Program-made: the position numbers and the translations under genes
Notes under the pieces: generated by a model
Databases searched by the model: none
What the model was told of the DNA's origin: nothing
What the model saw: only the letters and a program-made list of their open reading frames with translations
NCBI GenBank assembly: GCA_023014485.1
Contig: JAJOZX010005606.1
Coordinates: 62,001-126,000 of the forward strand
DNA from: Bathynomus jamesi
Lineage: Eukaryota; Arthropoda; Malacostraca; Isopoda; Cirolanidae
Length of the DNA stretch: 64,000 nt
Reading direction: 5' to 3'
Part shown: positions 1 through 10,257 of the stretch, piece after piece
Position numbering within the stretch: the stretch's first letter is position 1
How the letters are laid out: every line of letters starts with the position of its first letter

Positions 1-23
1 GGTCCCTATTCTTCAATAGCTCC
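1..23. mobile_element. Terminal end of a palindromic MITE cut by the window edge
   Basis: These 23 bases are identical to the right end of the palindromic element at 16623-16825 (both end ...ttcttcaatagctcc). The rest of this copy would lie upstream of the window. It abuts the LINE reverse-transcriptase remnant, so the MITE appears to have inserted into the LINE. Confidence 0.7.
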
Positions 24-1048
24 TTTCTTCGAATGCGCCTTTTCACAAGTGAGAATAACTTTAACGTTTCCAGACGGGCAGTGTATGATTTGTTTCTAAG
101 TCTAGGAATCATCTTGGTAACTCGTCGCTGCATCCTCTCAATTCTGTCTCTGTCCTACTGTAAATACGGGGACCAGAACTGAACGCAGTATTCCAAGTGG
201 GAGCGTACTAAGGAATTATATATAATGTTAGCATAGTTTTTTCGTATTTAAATTTAAATGATCTACCAATAAATCTTTAGAATCTATTTGATTTTCTAAC
301 AGCTTCGATACACTGCTTACTCGGTTTAAGAGTGTCGGCAACAATAATGCCTAAATCTTTCTCTTCCGTAACACTCGTTAGTGTTTATTTGCCAAATTTC
401 TGCCCACTCTAGTAATTTCTTAATATCTTTTTGAATCTGCAAACGTTCTGCCACTCATTTTGTTCTTTGTTCGTCCCTCTAGTTTGGTATCATCCGCAAA
501 TTTTGAAATTATGCTGTTAATTCCTGTGTCGATGTCATTGATATAAATAATAAAAAACTGGTCTCAGAACCGATCCATGGGGCACGCCGCTAGTTAGACG
601 CTTTGCCATTAATGACCACTCTTTGTTTACGTCCGTTAAGCCAATTTTCAATCTATTTCAGAACATTATCATCAATTCCGTGAGACTGAAGTTTAGTTAA
701 TAATCTCCGATGGGACACTTTATCCGACGCCTTTGAAAAGTCGAAATATATAACATCTACTGTTTTACATTCGTCATATATATTTACAATATCATTAAAA
801 AGTCTCTAGAGGAAATTAGTAAGACAAGAACGATTACGTCGAAAGTTGCGCTGAGAATCTTTAATTAAATTATTCAGTTTTAAGTGATTTAACTATTTTG
901 TCCCGAACGATCTCTCCATAAGCTTACCATCTCTTGAAATCAGACTGATAGGACGATAATCTCCCGGAAGCAACTTCCCCTCTTTTTTAAATATTGGCGT
1001 AATGTTTGCAAGTTTCTAATCGAACGGAACTTCTCCAGACTGTAACGA
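24..1048 (-). pseudogene. CR1-like LINE reverse transcriptase, palm to C-terminus, decayed
   Basis: Read on the minus strand this is the palm and 3' part of a non-LTR reverse transcriptase. In order: YRPISL (about 942-960), a DFSKASDKVSH motif (about 716-750), SGVPxGSVL-like (about 560-600), the catalytic FADDTK equivalent read as CGxYQT/ADDTK in shifted frames (about 482-500), and the tail LEYCVQFWSPY ... QRRVTKMIP typical of CR1/L2-type LINEs (about 100-200). Stops and frameshifts break it everywhere, so it cannot be active. It continues the pieces at 1108-1446, 2660-2987 and 3553-4000 in the same order and orientation, so all four probably belong to one LINE split by later insertions. The clade name is an inference from motifs. 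Confidence 0.85.
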
Positions 1049-1061
1049 TTTATTATTATTA

Positions 1062-1093
<32 letters not shown>

Positions 1094-1137
1094 TCGTATT
1101 ATTATTATTAAGTATATATATATGTGAAGGAAGAAAC
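1049..1137. repeat. (TTA)n/(TA)n microsatellite inside the LINE
   Basis: An imperfect TTA trinucleotide run followed by a short TA run. It lies exactly between the N-terminal and palm pieces of the LINE reverse transcriptase, so it expanded or inserted within a former coding region. Confidence 0.9.
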
Positions 1138-1446
1138 TATTGCGCAGTTCATTTCTTTAAGTACCATATGGTGGAGCTTATTTGGATCTGAAATTTTATT
1201 AGGATTAACTTTGCTTATGGCCGAGGGTATTTCACTTATAGTAATGGTAAAGTTGCGAAGCTTTAAATGATCACCATTGAGTATGATTAGAGGAACAGGA
1301 ATGTTGTTCATATTTTTTTTAGTAAACACGGAAGAAAAGAATTTATTTAAACCTTCCGTCACTCGTAAGTCATCGTAAATTCGTTCGTTGGTTTCGCCTA
1401 TGAGTGGACTAATAGTCTGCGAAGCTACTGTTTTTATTCCTAACAT
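1108..1446 (-). pseudogene. CR1-like LINE, segment before the reverse-transcriptase palm
   Basis: An open 112-codon stretch contains ...NKFFSSVFTKKN... and ...AISKVNPNKISDPNKLHHMVLKEM. This matches the linker and finger region of CR1-type LINEs, where a 'F(S)SVFTxEN' box precedes 'KxxKAxGPDxIxxxxLKE'. The usual KAPGPDG box is degraded to NKISDPN. The frame stops at 1108 in the microsatellite and resumes as the palm at 1048. No start is implied; this is an internal piece. Confidence 0.75.
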
Positions 1447-1448
1447 AT

Positions 1449-1692
1449 ATCTATAAATAAAAAAAACTTTGCGCGGTTTTGAGCGGAGTTGAGTGGGGTA
1501 ACAAATATCTATTTAGCTCAGTCGCTTGTTATGAGTGGCTGACTCGCGTAAAGTGGGTGGAGCTAATGTTTCTGAGCTAATGTCTCAGTCGCCCGTTAGG
1601 GTCAGATCTATCAAGATAAGCGGCGTTAAAGATAACGAGGTGATTACAAAGGGAGTCGAAGGCGCGGCTTGTAATTATAGAATTCCTTCGGA
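1449..1692 (+). repeat. Dispersed ~240-bp repeat, copy 1 (gcgcggttttgagcg family)
   Basis: This block is repeated in opposite orientation at 57712-57948, and a weak fragment may lie near 11340-11400. It starts near ctataaataaaaaaactttg and ends ...gaaggcgcggcttgtaatta. Both good copies keep an open frame reading like SPxRVxSIKxSGVKDxEV, though no protein family is recognised. It separates two pieces of the CR1-like LINE. Confidence 0.75.
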
Positions 1693-1717
1693 TTTCATTT
1701 GTTGTTGTTGTTGTTGG

Positions 1718-2083
1718 TTAGCCGATCAGCCCACCCTGATCGAGCAAGCCGGCGGCATGCAGGTAACCGGTCACCCTCTCCGGAGTGGACCAGAGGTTCA
1801 GCGCACTAGTGATGTTGTGTTGTGTTCGTTGTTGTGCTAGAACTGTACAGTCTGTCATAATATGTTCAATTGTTTGTAGTGTGTCCTGGCACAGGTGGCA
1901 GGTGTCGTCTGTGGAGTTGTCTAGTCTGTGTTTATATGTCTGTAAGTTGGGGTGATGTCCACATCGGAATCGTGCTAAGTTAAATCGATCCGATCTGCTG
2001 AGGCTGGTCTCTGACCTGTCAATGGGTGGCGGCTTCGTACCTAGGACCACATTCGGACCGAGTCGTGTCAGTGCTTTGTGGGT

Positions 2084-2128
<45 letters not shown>

Positions 2129-2480
2129 TACTGTGTGATGTCTGTGGGGCGTGGTATGGAATGGAGTATTTGGTTATAATGTCTCTCTGGTGTTACCTTA
2201 ATGTTGCGAGGTGTTGGTGCAATGGTGCATGATTGTACATGTAGTGGCAAGGGTGTTGTGGGTTAGTTGTCGCTGCTGCCATGAATTGTGTTCCCCTCAT
2301 GTCTAAATGTTCCCTAACTTTCAGTATTTTTGTTTCTGTGTGTAGGTGTTCTATTGGTGTTGTTTGAGTACATCCTGTAATGATACGAAGTGCGTTGTTT
2401 TGTATTGTCTGTAAGGTGTTTATGTGTGTGTTTGAGATAATGGGTGCCCAGCATGGGCTAGCATAGTCCATAACTGAGCG
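1718..2480 (-). pseudogene. Jockey/I-like LINE, 3' end of the reverse transcriptase ORF
   Basis: Two minus-strand pieces are collinear. At 2193-2471 a frame reads DYASPCWAPIISNTHINTLQ ... NNALRIITG, the thumb region of Jockey/I-group reverse transcriptases. At 1718-2050 it ends with a Cys/His knuckle CHLCQDTLQTIEHIMTDC (C-x2-C-x8-H-x4-C), common at the C-terminus of this group, then a stop and a (CAA)n tail (minus-strand sense). A frame break and a (TG)n tract separate the two pieces. It is 5'-truncated, and related ends lie at 2505-2657 and 46373-46722. Confidence 0.8.
2084..2121. repeat. (TG)n microsatellite
   Basis: A near-perfect GT dinucleotide tract inside the Jockey-like LINE remnant. 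It coincides with the loss of reading frame there. Confidence 0.95.
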
Positions 2481-2504
2481 AATATATTGTTTGTATATGA
2501 GTGA

Positions 2505-2657
2505 TGTTGTTGTTGTTGTTGGTGTTGTTGTTTAGCCGATCAGCCCACCCTGATCGAGCAAGCCGGCGGCACGCAGGTAACCGATCGCCCTCTCCGGAGT
2601 GGACCAGAGGTTCAGCGCACTAGTGATGTTGTGTTGTGTTCGTTGTTGTGCTAGAGC
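2505..2657 (-). mobile_element. Second 3' end of the same Jockey-like LINE
   Basis: About 120 bases (2535-2657) repeat 1720-1842 in the same orientation with few differences, including the LDQGGLIG-stop C-terminus and the (CAA)n tail (seen here as gttgttgttg). It is an extremely 5'-truncated LINE copy inserted next to, or head-to-tail with, the longer copy. Confidence 0.8.
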
Positions 2658-2659
2658 TG

Positions 2660-2979
2660 CATTTTCATTTCATTTAGTTCACTGTATAGAGCTCATAGTT
2701 GTGCTTGATTATTCTAATGAGTTTATTGGTTCACCTCCTCAATAACTCGAATGCATTTTCATCGGACAGATTATTTATTTGTTTCTTTAAATTTGAAATC
2801 CGCGTTCCTTTTTAAAGTTAAGCTACTTTTAATTTCAGCACTCCACCATTTAGGTTTAACAGACTTCGCCAATCTCTTACATAATGGAATATTACTTAAT
2901 TCACAGTATACGTAAATGTAATTCATAGTAAACTAATTATAAAAAGAATTCCATGTACCATAAATATCACTTCGCAATA
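2660..2979 (-). pseudogene. CR1-like LINE, endonuclease-reverse transcriptase linker
   Basis: The minus strand reads in one frame SVKPKWWSAEIKSSLTLKR, matching the K(P)xWW(T)xEI box between the endonuclease and reverse transcriptase of CR1/L2-type LINEs. It joins directly to the endonuclease piece at 3553 once the palindromic element at 2988-3544 and its duplicated target are removed. Confidence 0.7.
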
Positions 2980-2987
2980 AAGTCTCA

Positions 2988-3544
2988 GGATCTTTTAAAC
3001 TATTCCCCCCCCCCCCCCAGCTTCAGAGATGGGGGGGACAGTTTAAAAGGTCAATATTAGGGGGGAGATAATTTAACAGGTTTTACTTATCTTATTTACA
3101 TAATAGAATTTTTAAGATATGTATATAAGATACATATCTTGAAAATTCTATTATATTCTATCATATTTCCGGGTTATAGAGAACCATTATTTACATAGGA
3201 TAAATTTGAATGCCCGCTTAGGTCAACTGTACACCCTTGACGATTGGTTGGATTTAGTCGTGATATTTTCGTTAAAACTAACGAAAATATCACGACTAAA
3301 CCTAACCAATCGTCAAGGGCGTACAGCTGACCTAACCGGGCATTCAAATTTTATCCTATGTAAATAATGGTTCTCTATTTATTATGTGTTTGCAATAAAT
3401 GATAAATTTGTGGTTATTGTTTTCTTATCTTATTTTGGTTAATTTGCAGAATTTAAACTTTGGTGGGGATATAGTTGAAAAGATCAACATTGGGGTGGTG
3501 ATTGTTGAAAAGTGTATGTTGGGGGGAAATAGTTTAAAAGATCC
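2988..3544. mobile_element. Palindromic MITE in the LINE, 557 bp, 8-bp target duplication
   Basis: The ends are inverted repeats: ggatcttttaaactattccc at the left and its near-complement at the right. Flanks are aagtctca (2980-2987) and aagtttca (3545-3552), an 8-bp duplication with one mismatch. The interior is a long palindrome centred near 3277 carrying the shared core (ttgacgattggttagg ... gtgatattttcgtt). A second small hairpin lies at about 3107-3150. No coding capacity. It shares GG ends and TSD size with the other snapback elements in this window. Confidence 0.85.
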
Positions 3545-3552
3545 AAGTTTCA

Positions 3553-4000
3553 TCCCATTTATGGGTCAAAAGTTTCAGTTTCATGTCACAAAATTTAACT
3601 CTTTTAAAATCCAAAACGTATTCTAAACTATCCGAATTATGAACATTAACTTTAATTTCAAATGTCATTTGCCTATAGTCACTGGTGAAGTAGTCTCCTA
3701 CAGAGATATTATCGATTAAGTATAGGTCTGTACTTATAATTAAATCTAGAATATTGAGATCTCTAGTGGAATCCCTGACCATTTGAAAAAGTGAAATTTC
3801 GATCAAACTCGTATAATAATCAATGACCGGAATTATGATAGATTGTGAAGAACCATCCACTCCCTGTAAGGGAAATTAAGATATCCCATAGTTATTGCAG
3901 CATGTTCGCTACTTACATAAAAGATTAGTTCCTGAAGTCTATTATTTAACGTCAGATTATGATAGCTTTGATGGTATTTGAGGTCTGTTCCAAGTTTTAT
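3553..4000 (-). pseudogene. CR1-like LINE apurinic-type endonuclease, C-terminal part
   Basis: The minus strand encodes MGYLNFPYREW (the GDFNFPGIDW-like box, about 3870-3900), then FQMVRDSTRDLNILDLIIST ... DNISVGDYFTSDYRQMTFEI. These are the LxQxVxxPTRxxNILDLxxT and SDHxxxxFxI motifs of LINE endonucleases; the catalytic SDH is changed to SDY. Start and N-terminal half are missing. This is the 5'-most recognisable part of the LINE that ends at position 24. Confidence 0.8.
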
Positions 4001-4489
4001 TAAATTTCTTGATCTTGGTTTGAAGCACCTATTTTTGAAGCCTTCAGTTTTTCAGTAACTTCCTTTTCGTTGTAACCTTCTTCGTTAACTTTATTACTAG
4101 CAATGCTTTACTTCATAAAAATAGTGCGCTTTGGTCATAATTCATAAATGGAAGTAGAAAAACATCAAAATCTCTCAGGAGTCAATATTCAACAGAATAA
4201 ACCATTGGCTTTTACCAACATTTAAAGGTTTACATTCATACATTTACGAAAGACTACTGATGAATTTATAAAACGAACTTTTGATTATGAACATCATAAC
4301 AGAGTATTCAATCGCTCTTTCTTAAAAATTGACCATAAGATATAGCATAATTTTGTCCAATTAGTAGAAATGTTTTTTCAATGGCATCCATGATTTTAGC
4401 CTTATTTTATAAGGAACGATTTTTAGTTGGTAAAGTTACTTTACTAAATATGCATAGCTATTTTTAGGATGAAGTGATATATATATATA
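4001..4489. other. No recognisable feature
   Basis: AT-rich sequence upstream of the LINE endonuclease remnant. It could be older LINE 5' sequence, but I see no motif. A short TA run at the right end leads into the next transposon. Confidence 0.5.
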
Positions 4490-5153
4490 CAGGGTGTCCC
4501 ATAAGTCCGGCATCATAGGAAGGTGAATGATGTCAGGAGTAATGGTGTTACATGCCCCAATAATGCGCTGCCGCAAATGTTCAACATTCCTAATTTTCTC
4601 TGTGTATACCAGCGCTTTCAAGTGGCCCCAGAGATAAAAATCTAGTGGCGTGAGATCCCGGCTTCTAGCTGGCCATTCCACAGGCCCTCGACGTCCTATC
4701 CAATGACCAGGGAATTGTTGGTACAGGTATTCCCTTACTTGGGTGCTGTAATGTGCAGGAGCGCCGTCTTGCTGGAACCATGTTGGGAAATTTCCTTCTT
4801 CGTTCAAGATACTGGGAAATGCTTCTTCCTTGAGCATACGTAGGTAGGTGCCTCCAATGACATGTTCATCGAAAAAGAGGGGGCCTATGATGCGATCCTT
4901 CCAAATGCCACACCATACCATCACCCGAGATGCACCTTGTTCCTTTGAAGAGGTATACCAGTGAAGGTTGTTTTGAGACCAGTAGCGGGTGTTCTGTCGA
5001 TTTACCTCACCATTTCCATAAAAAAGCCTCGTCACTGAACAGAATGGTGGACGGGAAATTGACATCCCGAGCATGAGAAAAATATGAATTATGGTTTGTA
5101 GAAATAGAAAAATATGAATTTCTCCTATGATGCCGGACTTATGGGACACCCTG
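4490..5153 (-). mobile_element. Tc1/mariner-type element, 664 bp, TA-flanked
   Basis: Terminal inverted repeats of about 31 bp start cagggtgtcccataagtccg at both ends and are flanked by TA within (TA)n tracts. The body is an internally deleted transposase gene on the minus strand. A sister copy with the same 5' deletion lies at 53022-53789. Confidence 0.92.
4520..5110 (-). pseudogene. DDE transposase (Tc1/mariner superfamily), N-terminus deleted
   Basis: The catalytic region is largely open: RVMVWCGIWKDRIIGPLFF, then FQQDGAPAHYS with the second Asp, then WPARSRDLTPLDFYLWGHLK with the third Asp in PLDF. Counting gives 41 residues between the second and third Asp. The N-terminal DNA-binding domain is absent because the 5' end joins directly to codons just before the first catalytic Asp. 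The C-terminus after TPDIIH is also lost compared with the 53 kb copy. One frame break lies near the first Asp. It cannot encode an active enzyme; ends may still be recognised by a transposase supplied in trans. Confidence 0.9.
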
Positions 5154-6388
5154 TATATATATATATATTTCCCACCCTCTTAAATTCTATATGTGAATTT
5201 GAAAGTCATTCATGCGAAGGAAGAGAGGTATGTGGATAGCCATTTTATACGAGCAAGAGATGACATCAGATGCAACTGGTCTGAGTGGATTTCCGTTTTA
5301 TGTCGTTCTTCTGTACGTGTGGCAAACTTTGAAAATGAGAAACAAATCTCCAAATGAAGTTCACTTTACTGAATTTTTTAACACGTAAAAATTTCAATGG
5401 ACTTCTTGTTACTGAAGTGAAATATTACCTGAAATAATAAAAATTCTACATGTTTCGATGTTATGTTCCTTCTCAATGAATACCTGCTGATTAAACTTCA
5501 GGTAGCAGAACATCCATAAAATCATCTATATGTACTTCCTATCCGTGTACAATGTACACATATACATGATACCAATTACTTTCCTTAAAAGATAACTATA
5601 TGATTTTTGTCAAAAAAGGTTAGAAGACACAAACGCCGAATGAACATAATGAACCCAAAATACCATTCAGATAAAATACTTAAGATCTACATACAGTTCA
5701 TCAGTTAGGATATATGAACCTTCCTTACACCAAAGATATTATTAAAAACAAAAAGGAATTATATTTCAGTAATGGTTTCGACGATAGACCAAAAGATCCC
5801 AAACTTTTCCAGCCGAAGGTTCTCTTTGTTATCCGAACAAATTTTAAAGTCTCCTTTCATCTTGAGCACCTCAAAATCGTCTTACATGAAAGCTAATACC
5901 TGACATTTTAAGTACTGTCCAGTAATTATCAGTTTTAGAATTAATATATTTGTTATCCTGGATTGGATTCCATCAGAGGTGTTCGAGAAAGCTCCAACCC
6001 TAGAAAGATTAAATAATCAGTAAAATTCATTACCTTGTTAAAATGATAAAAAATTTCAAAGAAAGATTACAGTGAAGACAGTGAAAATTATTAAACGAAA
6101 CGTGAATGGCCAAAAAATCTGCAGAGACAAATCCCCAGTTTCTCGTGATTGTTCAGAAATCGTTGGCTAGCAATTCTGACCAGTTTCCATTAGAGCTTAA
6201 CTTGAACCCGACCTTGCGAACTACTGCGATAGACTACAGGAGACTAACATAGCATAAATATATAGTGTGAGTAGAGGAGATAAAAAATTGCAACTTTTAA
6301 TCATTTCAAAAGTTAACTCAAAGAAAATATCTTTTGGTCAAAATAGGAGAGAGTCAATCTACTGTGAGTTATTAAACAGCATAAAATA
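5154..6388. other. No recognisable feature
   Basis: A short TA run at 5153-5169, then 1.2 kb of AT-rich sequence. The 60-codon plus-strand frame at 5714-5896 resembles no family I know and has no context supporting a gene. Confidence 0.5.
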
Positions 6389-6391
6389 TAT

Positions 6392-6453
<62 letters not shown>
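6389..6453. repeat. (TA)n microsatellite
   Basis: A long uninterrupted TA dinucleotide tract bordering the RTE fragment. Confidence 0.97.
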
Positions 6454-6454
<1 letters not shown>

Positions 6455-6456
<2 letters not shown>

Positions 6457-6869
6457 GATCTAATCAGCCTCTCCCACCTGGAGCCGTCCTTGTTCATCAC
6501 TTACCAAGCATTTTGTAATACCACGAACTCTTTCTGCCACTCCTTTCGTCTTTCAGTTTGTACAATGGAACAATTATTGCTTCCTTCCAGTCTTCAGGCA
6601 CATTTCCATTTGTCCATGCACCACAACCACTCCAACCCTTTCAATCCCTATATACTTAATCATTTTCTCATATATTCCATCCACACCTGCCGCTTTTCCA
6701 TTTATCAGTTTGCAAACTGTCACTTTCACTTCATCCATTATGATGTTCTCAGACATTGTCACGTGTCCTTCTCACACTGCCAAATCTCACCATATTTATA
6801 TTTGCTTTGCTTTCATCTCTTCCACCCATCAAACCCTCGAAATATTCCTTCCATTTATTCCGTAGATTC

Positions 6870-6870
<1 letters not shown>
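6455..6870 (-). pseudogene. RTE-like LINE reverse transcriptase fragment
   Basis: The minus strand reads, across frameshifts, KLINGKAAGVDGI ... MIKYIG ... NGNVPEDWKEAIIVPLYK. This is the (K)xGKAPGxDGI ... W(K)xAxIVPLYKxKGD signature of RTE-clade reverse transcriptases (fingers region). It is truncated on both sides by microsatellites. The same region is present on the plus strand at 50090-50665, and an RTE 3' end is at 34465-35115. Confidence 0.75.

Positions 6871-6872
<2 letters not shown>

Positions 6873-6962
<90 letters not shown>
6873..6962. repeat. (TC)n-(TA)n compound microsatellite
   Basis: About 55 bases of TC repeats switch directly to about 35 bases of TA repeats. Confidence 0.97.
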
Positions 6963-6967
<5 letters not shown>

Positions 6968-7930
6968 GTAGAAGGATCAGGAAACGAGACTCCAGAGCTA
7001 TTTCAGACAAATCTTCAATTTATTGGTGGAAGAGAAAGCATTACGATAATGACTAAACTTCTTTGAAAGAACTTTAAAATGAAGAGAATGCCCTCTATTG
7101 GAAGAGGAAAAACAAGATACCAACCGTACATAATCACAGCGATACGTGTATAAAGTCATCAACAAATTCTACTCAACACTATTAACACGCAATGATATAC
7201 GGAAGGAAAGTATGTACGGAAAATACTCGCGAAACCAATCACATTTTAAAAATTCAAATTAAAACATTTTAGAAATACCTCAGAAAGAATATTTTTTTCC
7301 GTTCCAAAAGCGGAGATGGAAAAAATTATGGCACTATTCAAGTCCAAAATTATTTACCATTCTCCCGAAAGAATTATAAAATCCATACTTCCGTTAAGAG
7401 CATTCATACAATGATTTGCTAAATTCCTGAACCAATTCCGTACAGATCTGTGCTTGGTGCGTCATGATGATAGTATAAAATAAAAAAATACTTTCTCCCT
7501 CAACAAATTTCACGAAATATGGCCATGATAAAAGCACTACGGGACATAACTCGTTTCGTAATTTTTTGTAACTTTTTGTTGTAAAAAAGTAAGACTTTAT
7601 CCAACAATTTGTTTCGTAACAGTTTCGCAACTTTTTGTTTTATTTTCCTCTTAACTGGGTAACTTTGGAGTAATGTTTTAACAATGAAAACTATATGATT
7701 TTCTCCAGATAAATATAATCTATAAATTCCCATAATTTGGAATGCATTATATGGATAGTATAAAGCATATTACTGGCTCTGAAAAATGCGTCCTGCAAAA
7801 AGGTAAATTTTTTTTGTGCAAAAGAATAAACCTTAAAAAGAAGAGGACAAAAATAACACAAAAGACATTTAACGTTAAAAATTCAAAGTTAAAAAACAAA
7901 AATATATTTAGTGGCAGTTTGTAACAAGTA
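6963..7930. other. No recognisable feature
   Basis: AT-rich sequence with several short overlapping open frames on both strands (for example 7394-7733 minus). None shows a domain, so I do not call a gene. Confidence 0.5.
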
Positions 7931-9101
7931 CAAGGTGGGCGAAAAGTACCTACACCCTTAAGATATAGGTTTTTCTTTGCAGAGTTTAATAACGGCAGAT
8001 CAAAGTTCATACAGCATTGAAGAACATATTATAACAAACACATGGGTGCATGAACGTCAAAACACAGGTGATACGATAGCTACTATAAAGAATAAGTGCA
8101 TTGAAAGATTTAGCAAAGATCCCCCAAGTAAAATGGCGTTCCTTCGTTGGGAAAAAACTCCTCGACACTGGTTGCATTAAAGATTTACCGCGTACTGGCA
8201 GAACACCAACCCGACGAGAAACATGTGCTGCAGTTGAAGAATCGATAAATCGCTCACCCTTGAAATAAAAAAGGAAGAGATTTTCAGAGTTTGGCATCCC
8301 AAGATCAACGATGAGAGCCCATATGAGAAAAAAGACTTGAATGTTAGGTCATGGCGTCTTAATTTTGTCAGTGGACTGAATGATCATGACAGGGATAACA
8401 GGAAAACATGATGTGAAGGAATGCTCCGCATCTTCACAAGGTCTTTCCAAGGGAAGTTTTTTTCAACGATGAATGCGCTATTTATCGCAGTTGCCGGTTA
8501 CGAGACATCTTCATTTTGTCGAAAGAAAATCCTCATTACATTGAAGAAACTGAACACAACTCGCCTCATGTTATGATGTAGGCAGCATTAAACGCTCGTT
8601 ATGTGGTTGATCCATACTTTTTGGATGGTACTGTCAATCAAGCTTCTTCTTTGACCATGTTGCAAAACTGGTTCAACCAAAACATGATGAACATGGCATA
8701 AGACATGATGTATGGCTGCAGTAAGACGGAGCCCCTGCTCATTATGTACTGACCGTTAGGGACTTTTTGAATGAGGCATTCCCAGGGAGGTGGATCGATC
8801 GCGGGTCTGCGACATTTTCAGCACCATTGACGTGGCCTGCAAGAAGACCCGATCTCAGCACTTGCGACACTTCTCTCTGGGGACACATCAAAGAAATTGT
8901 AGATAAACAGCGCTACCAGACGAATGAGGAACCAAAGAATGCTGTTACTACTGCATTTGCAACAATCTCACCACAGATGCTGCAAAAGATGTCACACAGG
9001 ACATGGCACCGTATCATTCTATACTGTGAAAACGAGGGAGCTCATACAGACAATCTGGATTCCTAATATCTTAGGGGTATAGGGACTTCTTGCCCACCCT
9101 G
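7931..9101 (+). mobile_element. Tc1/mariner-type element, 1171 bp, near full length
   Basis: The ends are inverted repeats of about 40 bp: caaggtgggcgaaaagtacc at the left, complement of ...tgcccaccctg at the right, both next to TA. This is the longest Tc1/mariner relative in the window and the only one with recognisable N-terminal, first, second and third catalytic regions, though all are decayed. Confidence 0.9.
7977..9066 (+). pseudogene. Tc1/mariner-superfamily transposase, multiply frameshifted
   Basis: A helix-turn-helix-like start (about 7977-8180) is followed by FFNDECAIYRSC (first Asp, about 8460), a DGAPAHYVLTVRDFLNEAFP block (second Asp, about 8730) and WPARRPDLSTCDTSLWGHIK (third Asp, about 8850-8890), ending NLDS-stop at 9064-9066. 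The QQD before GAPAH carries a stop. An insert of about five residues (GSATF...) makes the last interval about 46 residues, unlike the 41 seen in other copies here, so this is a different subfamily. Confidence 0.85.
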
Positions 9102-10070
9102 TACACTGGGACTAGAAGTTTCATTAAGATGTGGGAAATTCTTTCATCGAACAAGTGCTCTCAGGTAATAACAATATTTTCATCAAACTTCAGTGCTTGA
9201 TGAAATACTTTTAGGGAACCGATTCCTTGAAAATAATCGAAGTAGGTGGCGCCATCTACCGAAGGAAATATCAATTACATACCATTTCATTTTCATAAAC
9301 CCAATGTAATTATTACATGTATATGAATTTTATGTTAATCAGGAATAACATACTAACGGCAACTTAAGTTTCAAGATTAAATACATTAGAAATAAATTTA
9401 CCTTACCTCGATGAGATTCGAACCAATGCCACTGAAAATTCGAATATTACGAAACGCCACGTTACCCAATCGACCATGAGAATCGACCATGAAACGTTAA
9501 GATATCCTGAGAAAGTTTCGTATATATACTTTTCTGCATTGGTTTCAGTATGTATATTTTAATATTATACAGTTTCTGTTTATATATATATTTTTTCTTC
9601 TTCTTCTTTCTAAGAGCGGCCGCTAAATATTTTTTGTTTTTTTAATTTGAATTTTTAACGCCAAATATTTTTTGTGTATTATTCTGCTCGTGTTCTTTTT
9701 ATGGTTTATTATTATGCACATAAAAAGATTTGCCTTTTTGTAGGACGCATTTTTCAGACAAGTCCATGATTTTTGTAGGCAAAGCCTTTTTGTTTTGAAC
9801 ACAAATTTTGCACAAAATTAGCGCTCATCCTACCTTTAGAACAGAAGTTTTTAAGCCACTGAGAACCTAACATTTACTTTAAGCTCACGAACTACTTACA
9901 TTTTGAGTGCAGCTTCAGAAATTTGGTCTCACTGGCTTTGGATGTGAAGCTCAAAATTTTTATGGCTGTGGTATATTTGTAAATTTATGGACTGCTTTTC
10001 TTTTCCTCGATTTTGCAAATGAGTATACAATTTTGTACAAGCGTGGTCTGGCTAAATGCACAAAATTATT
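9102..10070. other. No recognisable feature
   Basis: T-rich, AT-rich sequence without coding motifs. It ends at the putative target duplication of the next element. Confidence 0.5.
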
Positions 10071-10257
10071 GGATCAATGAAAGAAAGCCACCCCAAAACG
10101 GGTCGGGGTGGCTTTCTTTCATTGATCTGTAAGTTATTTAGGTAGGTAGGTAGGTTATTCAGGTTACGCTAGATTAAGTTGTTATATTTTAGTTAGTTTA
10201 ACTGAAAATATCATGACTTAACCTAACCAATCATCGAGGGCATACGGTAATAAATAT

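Noticed and set aside
6490..7056. A 188-codon plus-strand frame
   Set aside because: It is the antisense of an RTE fragment continued through (TC)n and (TA)n microsatellites.
7394..8010. Overlapping 77-87 codon frames
   Set aside because: AT-rich low-information frames without homology cues; the right part overlaps a mariner end.
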